DNA of 64,000 bases from Pedobacter alluvionis (lineage in GTDB: Bacteria > Bacteroidota > Bacteroidia > Sphingobacteriales > Sphingobacteriaceae): NCBI RefSeq assembly GCF_003664035.1, contig NZ_RCCK01000012.1:614573-678572 (forward strand), read 5' to 3'. The position numbers and the translations under genes are program-made. The notes beneath the pieces are model-generated. The model was not told where the DNA came from and searched no databases. It was given only the letters and a program-made list of their open reading frames with translations. Every line of letters starts with the position of its first letter. Positions within the stretch are counted from its first letter, which is position 1. Of this stretch, positions 46,974 through 54,897 are shown in pieces.

Positions 46974-47695
46974 TAAACTGTATTATTGTTGACGATGAAG
47001 CACATGCTATTGAAGTTTTACAACATCATATCAAATCTATTGCCCGGCTTAACCTGATCGCTAGTTTTACAAAGCCCACTGAAGCGATTACCTTTCTGAA
47101 CGGACAGCAGGTAGACCTCATATTTCTGGATATCCATATGCCGGAAATATCTGGAATAGAATTCATTCAAACCGTCCGCCATGAAAATTACCATTTTATC
47201 CTGACAACGGCGTATCGTGAATTTGCTCCGGATGGATTTGACCTGGATGTTATTGATTACCTTATTAAACCCATCCCCCTGACCAGGTTTTTGCAGGCGG
47301 TTACAAAAGCACAAAAGGCAATCAGCCAGTCAAAAACAGATTGGATCAAAAATCCAGTAGAAAGTGAATATTTCATGGTAAAAGGGCAGATTAAAGGCAA
47401 GGTGATTAAAATCAACCTCATTGATATTGATTACATCGAGGGCATGAAAAACTATGTTGCGTTTCATCACAACGGCATCCGTACCGTTGCCCTGAACACC
47501 ATGAAAGAGATTGAAGGAAAATTACCAGAACAATATTTTATCCGGGTTCAAAAGTCCTTCATCATTGCAATAAACAAGATTACTGCTCTTGATGGAAACC
47601 GGGTCATTCTCAAAAATGTTTCATCAGAAATTCTAATTGGTGAAACCTATAAGCAACATTTTATAGAAACAATCAGGAAAAAGCAGATTATATAA
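46970..47695 (+). CDS. LytTR-family response regulator
   Basis: 241 residues. The receiver domain has IIVDDEAHAIEVL, phospho-acceptor in VDLIFLDIHMPEISGIEF and Lys in DYLIKPIPLTRF. The LytTR DNA-binding domain follows (IDIDYIEGMKNYVAFHHNG, then QYFIRVQKSFIIAINKI). It overlaps the kinase gene, so the two are a matched pair. Probable targets are the nearby peptide and protease genes; no LytTR site was identified. Confidence 0.9.
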   Translation: MINCIIVDDEAHAIEVLQHHIKSIARLNLIASFTKPTEAITFLNGQQVDLIFLDIHMPEISGIEFIQTVRHENYHFILTTAYREFAPDGFDLDVIDYLIKPIPLTRFLQAVTKAQKAISQSKTDWIKNPVESEYFMVKGQIKGKVIKINLIDIDYIEGMKNYVAFHHNGIRTVALNTMKEIEGKLPEQYFIRVQKSFIIAINKITALDGNRVILKNVSSEILIGETYKQHFIETIRKKQII

Positions 47696-47753
47696 TAATC
47701 CGTCAAGGCATTAAATTTAAACTATATTCCTTTACCCATATTTAACTATTGAA

Positions 47754-48113
47754 ATGACCTGTTACATTGTTGATGACGAACAATATTGCATCTCTTACAC
47801 CTCTGATCTTATTAAGGAAACAAAGACATTCACAATCATCGGTACTTCAACCGATCCACGAGAAGCAATAGCCGAGATTAAGGAGCTTAAACCAGATGTT
47901 ATATTTACGGATATCAACATGCCTCATATTTCGGGTATTGATTTGGCTACCCAAGTTGAGCACATCGGTTTAGTGGTATTTATCAGTTCTGATATGCGTT
48001 TTTCACATCCACAGATAGATCTTCAAAACTCCATTTTTCTCAATAAGCCTGTGAGCTTACCTGAATTTTTAAAAGCAGTTTTACTAATTAAATCGAGACT
48101 GAACAATAGATGA
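47754..48113 (+). CDS. Stand-alone receiver domain protein
   Basis: 119 residues made of one receiver domain: CYIVDDEQYCISYTSDLI, the phospho-Asp in DVIFTDINMPHISGIDL, and KPVSLPEFLKAVLL at the end. No output domain follows. It lies 58 bp after the LytTR gene and may compete for phosphate from LytS or act by protein contact. It could be a LytTR regulator that lost its DNA-binding part, but the frame ends cleanly. Confidence 0.8.
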   Translation: MTCYIVDDEQYCISYTSDLIKETKTFTIIGTSTDPREAIAEIKELKPDVIFTDINMPHISGIDLATQVEHIGLVVFISSDMRFSHPQIDLQNSIFLNKPVSLPEFLKAVLLIKSRLNNR

Positions 48114-48251
48114 TTTGATCTGTAAGATTCCAGAAAATAATGGGATATAAGAAATATCCCCGCAAAAAAAAACGCAACTGTATTCGGTAAGGTTCAGAAA
48201 TGACAGTAGGGAATGATAGAATTTTAACGAATGGTGTTGCACCGATTTTCT

Positions 48252-48312
48252 GCACAAAGACGTCCACGAACGGTCGTGAGTGGTTGTCTTTGTGCCGCCC
48301 GATTTCTCGGGC
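48252..48312 (-). promoter_or_regulatory. Two consecutive hairpins at the 3' end of the PRTRC operon
   Basis: Reading the minus strand after the ThiF stop, GCCCGA-GAAA-TCGGGC forms a 6-bp stem with a GNRA-type loop (48297-48312). Then GCACAAAGAC pairs with GTCTTTGTGC over a 24-nt interior (48252-48295) that holds a smaller CACGA/TCGTG stem. No U tract follows, so it may be a 3' stabiliser or a factor-dependent terminator. Confidence 0.55.
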
Positions 48313-48320
48313 TTGGCAGA

Positions 48321-49124
48321 TCAAACCGCCAACGGCTGAGAATGAAAGTTCTTCAGGTTAAGAAAAAACCCCCTGTTCTGTGTCATTCCATCACGAAACA
48401 TGTCCATGAGTAAAGAACAACCCATCTGTGCCAGTGTGGAATTGATAAACAAACCCTGCTTTTCCAAAGCTTCAGCTAATGAACAACTTGGCGTATCATC
48501 AGTTGTTTCCGACTTTCTGAGCAGGTCGCCAAACTCTTCGGTTACCAATGGAAGCTGAGCTACGGTATCATATTTTTCAGACTTTGGCTGTTTAATTTCT
48601 CCTACGGTTGACAGGACTACCTGCCCTGTAGTTTTGCTGTTGCCAAAATCCATCCAGTATTTTGATTGATTGTGGTAGAACCTGCTATAGGAAATTTCCT
48701 GTATGATCTCGGCAATCTCAAAGCGTGCTGAAACTGTATCTACACACGAAATATAAATGTTTGCAGAGGCATGTTCAGGTAATTTACCTGAACTACTTTT
48801 TGCAAACTTTCTGCATTCCGCTTTCCAGTTGGTTCCTGACCAACGGTTAGCCCGATTAATCAATGCAACGGATTTGCACAGTCCTACCTCACATTCAGCA
48901 AAACGCTGTCTGCCTAAATTGGCATCCGAAATAATATCATCATCCCATAACCGAACGGCTAGTCCAGCATGCCCCAACTCATTAAGGCTGTAATTCATTT
49001 CCATCAGGGCGGTCAGCACTTTTGAACCTGTTCCCCCTGCCCCGATCAGGTTAACCTCAATCGGATTAGTTGCATTGATCAGGGAATTATCCGTAAAATG
49101 GATTTTGTTCTTTGCAGTTTTCAT
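48321..49124 (-). CDS. PRTRC system ThiF-family protein
   Basis: 267 residues with an E1-like adenylating fold: VNLIGAGGTGSKVLTALMEM (nucleotide-binding glycine loop), LWDDDIISDANLGRQRF and INRANRW, as in the ThiF member of PRTRC clusters. The family activates ubiquitin-like or small proteins. It overlaps the PRTRC B gene by 4 bp. Two hairpins follow its stop, so it is the last gene of the operon. Confidence 0.85.
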   Translation of the reverse strand: MKTAKNKIHFTDNSLINATNPIEVNLIGAGGTGSKVLTALMEMNYSLNELGHAGLAVRLWDDDIISDANLGRQRFAECEVGLCKSVALINRANRWSGTNWKAECRKFAKSSSGKLPEHASANIYISCVDTVSARFEIAEIIQEISYSRFYHNQSKYWMDFGNSKTTGQVVLSTVGEIKQPKSEKYDTVAQLPLVTEEFGDLLRKSETTDDTPSCSLAEALEKQGLFINSTLAQMGCSLLMDMFRDGMTQNRGFFLNLKNFHSQPLAV

Positions 49125-49843
49125 CTTAATATATCTTTAAGTTTTCGGTTAGATGCAAGCAATACGTCTTTTGGAAAAAGTGCTGCTGTTGCCAACAGTT
49201 TTTTCCAAAGATTCACACAATTTCCTTTTACAGGATTGTGGTTTTCCATCAGGTGGCTGAAATAAGAATTAAAAAAGTAGTTCTCCCACGCCTCTGTAAA
49301 TTCTTCGAGAGTGGATGATTTTTTAATACTGATATTCACCGTTCCCATACAAACGCCACCGTCACTATATACATTAAAGAAAGGCGCATGGTAGAGTAGT
49401 GTCCTCTCTGTTGGTCTTGTATTGTTTTTCAGGGCATAGACATATAATTTGTTTCGGTTCGCTACCCAAAGCATAGCAGGAACACTGGCTTTTCCGTTTG
49501 GGATCTCCAGTTTTTCCACAAAGAACATTTCCCTGCGCATTGCTTTGGTAAACCAAATTACTACACCATTATGAATCGGGTCAATTTGCAGGATGTTTGT
49601 ACCAATAATCCCTTGCGGTTTGAGGAAAGACTGTTTCTCCTCATTAATTTTCAAGGATTTTGCTAATTGATTACTTTCCCTTACTGTAAGAGGGTGCGCA
49701 TTGATCAGGTTTCCGTTTCTGTCCAAATCAAAATGTTCGACATAACAATCACGGTTTGAATCGTTGTTCGCATAGAACACAAGGGCTGATTTTGGAAAAT
49801 ACAATGTTCCAAAACGCTCGGTTATATCTCTCAGGTTATCCAT
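49121..49843 (-). CDS. PRTRC system protein B
   Basis: 240 residues matching the pattern of PRTRC protein B (YFPKSALVFYANND, HPLTVRESNQLAKSL, PPHNGVVIWFTK-like core and a conserved MLWVANRNKLYVYALK segment). No catalytic motif is known. Its start overlaps the gene before it by 8 bp and its end overlaps ThiF by 4 bp. PRTRC operons occur on plasmids and integrative elements; protein B is usually located next to ThiF, as here. Confidence 0.8.
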   Translation of the reverse strand: MDNLRDITERFGTLYFPKSALVFYANNDSNRDCYVEHFDLDRNGNLINAHPLTVRESNQLAKSLKINEEKQSFLKPQGIIGTNILQIDPIHNGVVIWFTKAMRREMFFVEKLEIPNGKASVPAMLWVANRNKLYVYALKNNTRPTERTLLYHAPFFNVYSDGGVCMGTVNISIKKSSTLEEFTEAWENYFFNSYFSHLMENHNPVKGNCVNLWKKLLATAALFPKDVLLASNRKLKDILR

Positions 49844-51011
49844 GATCTTGAAATTGATAGGTGTTTAAAAGATAGGCTAAGTCATCAAGCAGGGCAAAGA
49901 GCTTGTTCTCGAAATCCAGGCTTGCTGTGGTGATCGCTTTGCCGTTGAAATATTTGCTGATGGTCGGTTCTTCTGTTTCCCCATAGTTACCGAACTCTTC
50001 ATTAAGGCTGCTGACGATGGAATCTGAAAGCCAACCGTCATTACGGGCTGAAAACGAAATATATTTTTCTATGGAAAGAATACTGTCATTGTCAAAATCT
50101 TCATCTTGCCAGTTGTGCGCATTGGCGTTCCTGAAAAACTTTTCGTCAGGGTAGTGTTTGTACAGCTCATACGCCTTTTCAGCAACCTGCAAACATTTTT
50201 TTTCAAAACCATCTTTGCCTGTGAAATGGCTGATACGATGCTCAAAGACTACAAGGTTTTTCGGGTTGATTAATTTTTGCTCCATCACATCCCCTATCCA
50301 TTCTGCGTGCTGAAGATCATTTCTGTATGAAAAGGTTTCGTTCGTTTCGTCCTCCTGCTCAATCCATTCTGCGTGCATTTCGTACTGCCAAAAGAGCGTC
50401 GTATATTCCTGCCTGTAATAAGGAATCTCAGCCATGTGATACAGGTAGGCGCAAACGGATAATAACAATGCTCCTGCTCTTCTTTTGTGTTTGTCCTTCA
50501 CCATTAAAAAAAGCGGAATCACCGGAACAAAATAGAGCGTAGTACCCGTAACGAACCTTTCTTCACAGATCAGGTACGTTTTCGTGTTTTTCTGTACGAC
50601 CTGAATAGCATTCCAGTTGGCTACATGATCTTTTAGTTTAGCCTTTACGTCTGACAAAGCAAGGGCGATATTGTAGGGATAGCCAAATTCAGCAGTCGGC
50701 ATCAGATTGATGGAGTAGTGTCCTGCCAGTTGGGTCAGGGATTTATAAAAATCCCTGACTACTTTATCTGTTTTTATTTCAGGTGGTCTATTTGCCTGAC
50801 CGCTGATTTTCGGCAGAAAACGGCTTTTCAGAAAATCATTGGCAGACTGCTGATCGGTACTGACTTTCGCCTGTCCTTCTGTATCTCTCCTGCATCTTTG
50901 GGTCTTTCCATCCACTGTACGAACTCCGATAACTGGCGGTGCAGTTGCCTTTGTTTTTTGTCTGAGGGAACGTTGATTGTTCCTGACTGGATATTGCGTT
51001 GCATAATTCAT
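49836..51011 (-). CDS. PRTRC-associated large protein (probably protein F)
   Basis: 391 residues from the ATG at 51009-51011 (MNYATQYPVRNNQRSLRQK); a longer open frame upstream would run over the PRTRC C gene and is rejected. The N-terminus is basic and disordered, then comes a helical body (IPLFLMVKDKHKRRAGALLL) with no known motif. Position between C and B fits PRTRC protein F, but I am less sure of this name than of the others. Confidence 0.6.
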   Translation of the reverse strand: MNYATQYPVRNNQRSLRQKTKATAPPVIGVRTVDGKTQRCRRDTEGQAKVSTDQQSANDFLKSRFLPKISGQANRPPEIKTDKVVRDFYKSLTQLAGHYSINLMPTAEFGYPYNIALALSDVKAKLKDHVANWNAIQVVQKNTKTYLICEERFVTGTTLYFVPVIPLFLMVKDKHKRRAGALLLSVCAYLYHMAEIPYYRQEYTTLFWQYEMHAEWIEQEDETNETFSYRNDLQHAEWIGDVMEQKLINPKNLVVFEHRISHFTGKDGFEKKCLQVAEKAYELYKHYPDEKFFRNANAHNWQDEDFDNDSILSIEKYISFSARNDGWLSDSIVSSLNEEFGNYGETEEPTISKYFNGKAITTASLDFENKLFALLDDLAYLLNTYQFQDHG

Positions 51012-51027
51012 TGTTTTAAGTTTTAGG

Positions 51028-51246
51028 TTAGCCTTTGGTTCCCATGACACTCTCAAACTGATATTCCACTTTATCATTGTTGATTTTGGGAGCGGATATT
51101 TTGGCGGTTGTGAGTATCGGATAGGTATTGGCATAAAAATTCAGTACCGCTTCTGCGCTCCATTTTGGCTCAGGGTCATTGAGTGTAATGTCCTGACCTT
51201 TGTCTTTGAGTATGAAAACCCGTTCTAAATGTGTTGCTAATAACAT
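51028..51246 (-). CDS. PRTRC system protein C
   Basis: 72 residues from the ATG at 51244-51246: LATHLERVFILKDKGQDI, LNDPEPKWSAEAVLNFYA, then YPILTTAKISAP and a conserved SVMGTKG end. The proteins of this family are about 70 residues, which favours this start over the ATG at 51282. It lies 16 bp upstream of the F-like gene and just after protein E. It resembles a small ubiquitin-like fold partner for ThiF in some reports; that role is inferred. Confidence 0.8.
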   Translation of the reverse strand: MLLATHLERVFILKDKGQDITLNDPEPKWSAEAVLNFYANTYPILTTAKISAPKINNDKVEYQFESVMGTKG

Positions 51247-51274
51247 GATCGTTGTTTTAGGATTAAAAATTGAT

Positions 51275-51796
51275 TTACTCATTAAAAAGACTTGGCGCAA
51301 AATGACGTTCATACACCGACTGTCTTTTACGGATTTCTTCTGCGTGCTCGGGATATTCTGCGACTTTTGGCATTGCCGTCCACGCTTCCCTAAATTTCCC
51401 CTCCTTTTCGAGTTCCTCCGCTTTTTGCAGGGCATCCGTATATTTTTTCGCTTTCGCTTCTTTTTCCTTTTTCTCCCTGTCGGTTTTTTCCTTTTCCATA
51501 GCCGACTGCTTTTTAGATTCCTCCAACTGCTTCATAAAAGCTTCCATGTTGACCATGAGCCCTGATGCCATTTCCAACGGTGAGGTAATGGTGGCAAAAA
51601 AATCAGCATCCAGTTCCTCTGCTGTTCCTTTCAGGGTACAGGGTACGATCAGGTTTTTTGCATTATCGCCACAGCTTTCATTTTGAAGCAATACCGATAC
51701 AATCCAGTTGTTTTCTACGCCCTGCTTGATTGCAATTTGCAGTGTGCCTGTGACCTGCATTCGGGCGATCTGATTAAAAAAATTAGTGGTTTCCAT
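51275..51796 (-). CDS. PRTRC system protein E
   Basis: 173 residues from the ATG at 51794-51796 (METTNFFNQIARMQVTGTLQ); an in-frame TTG adds six residues. The first half is beta-rich (LIVPCTLKGTAEELDADFF), typical of PRTRC E. A highly charged Lys/Glu helix follows (residues about 100-140), probably a coiled coil. Its start overlaps the 121-aa gene by 14 bp and its end precedes protein C. Confidence 0.78.
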   Translation of the reverse strand: METTNFFNQIARMQVTGTLQIAIKQGVENNWIVSVLLQNESCGDNAKNLIVPCTLKGTAEELDADFFATITSPLEMASGLMVNMEAFMKQLEESKKQSAMEKEKTDREKKEKEAKAKKYTDALQKAEELEKEGKFREAWTAMPKVAEYPEHAEEIRKRQSVYERHFAPSLFNE

Positions 51797-52148
51797 AATT
51801 AAATCTTTTTTCAATGACCATTTCCTGTATAGTTTCCTTACTTAAATTCATGTCGGTGAGCATCGTTTCGTACTCTGCTATTGCCTTTTCAAACTCCTGT
51901 TGCCATTCTGCTCCTGCCAACTGTAGTTTTTTGGCAGTTCCGCTTTTATGGGCTTTGTGAATGGCTTTTAAAAGCCTATCTGCATAACGTCTCTGTTTAC
52001 TCTGCCTTCGCTGTGTGAGGGAGGTATTGATGTACTTACTCAGGACATCAAAAAATAGGGTCATGCGTGTGAAATCCTCGTTTCGTATCGATTCTACATA
52101 CCTGTTATAAATCCAGTCTGTAAATTTGTTATCTGTGTCGTTGTTCAT
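51783..52148 (-). CDS. Small helical hypothetical protein in the PRTRC operon
   Basis: 121 residues, helical and basic (TQRRQSKQRRYADRLLKAIH, then EWQQEFEKAIAEYETMLTDM). No motif recognised. Translational overlap with protein E suggests an operon role. Basic residues could contact nucleic acid. Confidence 0.6.
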   Translation of the reverse strand: MNNDTDNKFTDWIYNRYVESIRNEDFTRMTLFFDVLSKYINTSLTQRRQSKQRRYADRLLKAIHKAHKSGTAKKLQLAGAEWQQEFEKAIAEYETMLTDMNLSKETIQEMVIEKRFNYGNH

Positions 52149-52180
52149 GATCTGCTATTTTAAAAGCGTTTACCGTTTGC

Positions 52181-52357
52181 TCATTCTTTTTTGCTTTTGA
52201 GGTCTAATAACTTGCGATGTAAATCGCTCCAATACGCCTGACGCTCCCTATCTCCCGAAAGCGGTGGTGACGGTCTTTGAAATCCTCTGCCTGTGCAATC
52301 GCTTTTTCGAGGTCGGTGACCTCTATTTCTTTTTCCGTTGAGATCGGTTATTTTCAT
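52181..52357 (-). pseudogene. Small PRTRC-operon protein with two compensating frameshifts
   Basis: A 58-codon frame from ATG to TGA is open throughout, but its middle (GHRPRKSDCTGRGFQRP) has unnatural composition. In the +1 frame the middle reads EKEIEVTDLEKAIAQAEDFK, clearly protein-like. The start frame resumes with DRERQAYWSDLHRKLLDLKS before the stop. The likely ancestor therefore runs across frames, with one shift near codon 7 and an opposite one near codon 36. It is either a pseudogene or two base-call errors in the assembly. Position and size fit a small conserved operon gene. Confidence 0.5.
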
Positions 52358-52361
52358 GACC

Positions 52362-52778
52362 TCAATTGCTTTTGGTTTTATCCTGTGTGGTCAAAATCAA
52401 TCGGGCATTCCCGAAAATCAGGTGGATCGCCTGTGTCAGTTGGTCGCTACATTCGGTTTTCGTGGCAAACTCCTGAAGGCAGTAGAGGGTAAACAGGGCA
52501 TCGTAGCCGTCAAATAGCTGATCGGCAAACCAACGGTGGTTACGGTGAAGTCTGCTCCCGCACTTCTTGATTTTTTTCTCTGTGTTTTGCACCAAACTGA
52601 ACCAAAAATCCTCCGTACAAAGGCTTCCTGCCCAATGGGTTCTGATGAACTGCTCTTGTTTGCGCATTTGCCCTGCTTCGGTTTCTATATATTGGATCAT
52701 TTTCGGAAGTTCAAGCGGAAATAAATCTGCCAACAGCCTGCCCCTATCCACGTTGTCCATTTTATTTAAAGGTTTCAT
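52362..52778 (-). CDS. Hypothetical protein of the PRTRC operon
   Basis: 138 residues, helical, with aromatic and cysteine residues (WAGSLCTEDFWFSLVQNTEK, then HHRW-like HRNHRWFADQLFDGYD). No known domain or membrane segment. It lies between DUF932 and the small frameshifted gene, all on the minus strand with short gaps. Confidence 0.6.
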   Translation of the reverse strand: MKPLNKMDNVDRGRLLADLFPLELPKMIQYIETEAGQMRKQEQFIRTHWAGSLCTEDFWFSLVQNTEKKIKKCGSRLHRNHRWFADQLFDGYDALFTLYCLQEFATKTECSDQLTQAIHLIFGNARLILTTQDKTKSN

Positions 52779-52830
52779 AATAATTTTTTTTAAAAAGCCA
52801 CCACCTTTTCAGGTGGTAGCCTGTGGTGAA

Positions 52831-53904
52831 TTAATTGAGGTTAAATATTTCAGCACCGTCAATGGCAAATGCTGTACACAGTTCAAATGCTTTTTGCGAC
52901 TTCATCTGTGCTGTTCCACCCATGACAATGGATTGCAGTTTGGCTTCTCCGTCTTTATAGTTGCGGACGTTCTGATAATACCCTGTGACTGCATTGTAAG
53001 CCCCGAACAAAGTACCTTTGGTCGTTTCCATCTGTTGGGTATCGCTGATCATGGCGTAGGCAAAAGCATCATCAACGTTATTTTTGAATACTGTAGAGAT
53101 TTCGTCTTCGTTGCCTTTTTGCAGGTGTTGCAGGGTTTCTTTATTCGGGCAAAGGGCTAACTGAATGAGTTTTTTAACTTCATGGTCATTGACTTTGACT
53201 TTTGCCCACTGGTTAAAAATGCCTTCCATTTCGTGGCTTAACTGATTGGCAAGCCCCATAACTTTATGAGCATCCTCTAACCGTTGCTTTGCTCCTGACG
53301 TGTGACGGATACGAACGACATTGCTCATATTGCGCAATGAAGCATTGAGGGTGTTCTGACATACGATTCTAATGGGTGTAAAGGCTGCCGTTATGCTTCC
53401 TGTACCATCGTGGGAAGTGGTCAGGAAAATATACTTTTCGGTTGCATCATCCCCGTTACCCACCCGAATATAATCGGGTAGTTTGGCGGTAATAAATATG
53501 CGTTCCCCGTTTCCCAATGCTCCTGCCGTCTCGTACAGAATACCATCCCCACCGCCTACAATGGCATCAAAGAATGAAAAGGCTTCACGGTTCTGTACAA
53601 TCTGGTAGTCTTTGCCCACTACATCAAATGCTTGATTAGTGTCGCTTCTGTATGTTCCAAAGCGGTCGGGTATCATCATATTACTGCCTTCGATGATTTC
53701 ACCATTTTCACCCATTGATAAGCCTTCACCCTCTATAAATACAGGTTTTTTGAGAACTTCGTAGTCTAAACCTGCGTGTTTGATGGCTTCTTCCGAGGTC
53801 GGGTAGTCTTCCACGATCTGCCCTAAGTTGTGCCAAGCTTTTTGCTGTACGCTGAAAAATGAATATTTTCCTGTCCTGTTGTTGAAATTAAGGTTATGTG
53901 CCAT
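52831..53904 (-). CDS. DUF932 (phage/plasmid-like) protein
   Basis: 357 residues starting MAHNLNFNNRTGKYSFFSVQ, with the family marks AWHNLGQIVEDYPTSEEAI, DRFGTYRSDTNQAFDVVGKD and RIVCQNTLNASLRN. This family occurs on plasmids, phages and integrative elements and is often found with SSB and PRTRC genes; one suggested role is in DNA recombination or repair. It lies between SSB and the hypothetical 138-aa gene. Confidence 0.85.
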   Translation of the reverse strand: MAHNLNFNNRTGKYSFFSVQQKAWHNLGQIVEDYPTSEEAIKHAGLDYEVLKKPVFIEGEGLSMGENGEIIEGSNMMIPDRFGTYRSDTNQAFDVVGKDYQIVQNREAFSFFDAIVGGGDGILYETAGALGNGERIFITAKLPDYIRVGNGDDATEKYIFLTTSHDGTGSITAAFTPIRIVCQNTLNASLRNMSNVVRIRHTSGAKQRLEDAHKVMGLANQLSHEMEGIFNQWAKVKVNDHEVKKLIQLALCPNKETLQHLQKGNEDEISTVFKNNVDDAFAYAMISDTQQMETTKGTLFGAYNAVTGYYQNVRNYKDGEAKLQSIVMGGTAQMKSQKAFELCTAFAIDGAEIFNLN

Positions 53905-53972
53905 TATATTGAATTTTAAATTGTTGTTGAAATTTGATTTGTTGAATTTGATAGAGTAGAGTAGTTCAATGC

Positions 53973-54365
53973 TTAGAATGGCAGGTCGTCATCTCCTCCC
54001 TGCTTTGAAGATTTGCTGTCTTTTGCGTTTGTCGCAGGTTCTTCAGCAGTTGATTTCTTACCGCCTCCGTAGATTTTGATTTCCGAGGTGTGGAAATTCA
54101 ATCCTGCATGGGCTTCCCCGTCACTTCCTTGCCACGCTCTTGCATAGGCTCTCCCTGCAAGTCCTACCAAAGTACCTTTGGTGAGTACCTTCGCTACTTT
54201 GGTGCTGATCCAGTACGCACAGTCGAAATAGGTGGTCTGTTCGATTCGTTCGCCTTGTTTGTTTTTGTAACTGTCGTTGGTAGCCACTGAGAAATTCACG
54301 ACTTGTCTGTCTTCTGCTATGGTGCGTACTTCCGCATCCCTTGTCAGTCTTCCGATAATGTTCAT
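53973..54365 (-). CDS. ssb: Single-stranded DNA-binding protein
   Basis: 130 residues. The OB fold starts MNIIGRLTRDAEVRTIAED with FSVATNDSYKNKQGERIEQT and WISTKVAKVLTKGTLVGLAG. A short disordered tail ends DDDLPF, the acidic tip that recruits replication and repair enzymes. It is the first gene of the minus-strand operon with DUF932 and PRTRC proteins, as on plasmids and ICEs. It is probably an accessory copy, not the chromosomal one. Confidence 0.9.
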   Translation of the reverse strand: MNIIGRLTRDAEVRTIAEDRQVVNFSVATNDSYKNKQGERIEQTTYFDCAYWISTKVAKVLTKGTLVGLAGRAYARAWQGSDGEAHAGLNFHTSEIKIYGGGKKSTAEEPATNAKDSKSSKQGGDDDLPF

Positions 54366-54702
54366 AATTTTGGTTTTTAAAGGTTTTACAATCTGTTACT
54401 TTTGCTTTTCTCCCTTTCCAGCCCCCCTTCCCGTAAATTTTTTCAAAAGAAAAAATGGAAAAAAAGAAAGCAGACAATAACTGCGGTCAAAGCGTAAAAG
54501 CAAAAGGAAACGGAATAACTGGAGGGGACCCATTTATGGGGAGGAAACCGTTTATGCCGTCCCTTTTGATTGGAAGAGTGTAGTGGGTGGCCGCAGTACC
54601 TTGGCTGCCTTTTTATTCATTTCTTTGAAAAACTTTTTCACTCCAATTCCCATAGCATCATCAAGATTTTAAATTTTAACTCATCGATCTGCCTGTCCAT
54701 AG
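54366..54702. other. Spacer upstream of ssb
   Basis: About 340 bp. The 5' side of ssb should hold the operon promoter. A GGCCGCAG...CTGCC pairing followed by CTTTTTATT near 54590-54632 could be a plus-strand terminator. No gene is seen. Confidence 0.35.
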
Positions 54703-54879
54703 GTTGGAATAACTTCAAGCTATAGGAAAGGAGATTATTATGATGCCTATCATGTGGTTGAAATAATTACAGCGGGGATGGTGACTTGTGGAATATATAT
54801 ATATCCTCCAAAGTTCCCGGATGAACGTCCATATCGCATTCATGGAAAGGGTGCACCCTCAAGAGATTTGTTTAAATAA
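54703..54879 (+). pseudogene. Toxin C-terminal remnant upstream of an SMI1/KNR4 immunity gene
   Basis: A frame without start, preceded by a TAG, reads SSYRKGDYYDAYHVVEIITA, GMVTCGIYIYPPKFPDER and PYRIHGKGAPSRDLF before a TAA. It is strongly protein-like and ends 18 bp before the SMI1/KNR4-like gene. C-terminal toxin tips followed by an immunity gene are the hallmark of polymorphic toxin loci, so I read it as a decapitated toxin tip. The family of the toxin is unknown. Confidence 0.5.
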
Positions 54880-54897
54880 ATTTTGTAAATTAGGGAT

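Noticed and set aside
51012..51134. Longer form of the F-like PRTRC protein
   Set aside because: It would overlap the PRTRC C gene by over 100 bp; the ATG at 51011 has clean spacing and natural composition.
54121..54477. 118-codon minus frame overlapping ssb
   Set aside because: Runs out of frame through the SSB OB-fold with unnatural Cys/His/Arg-rich composition.
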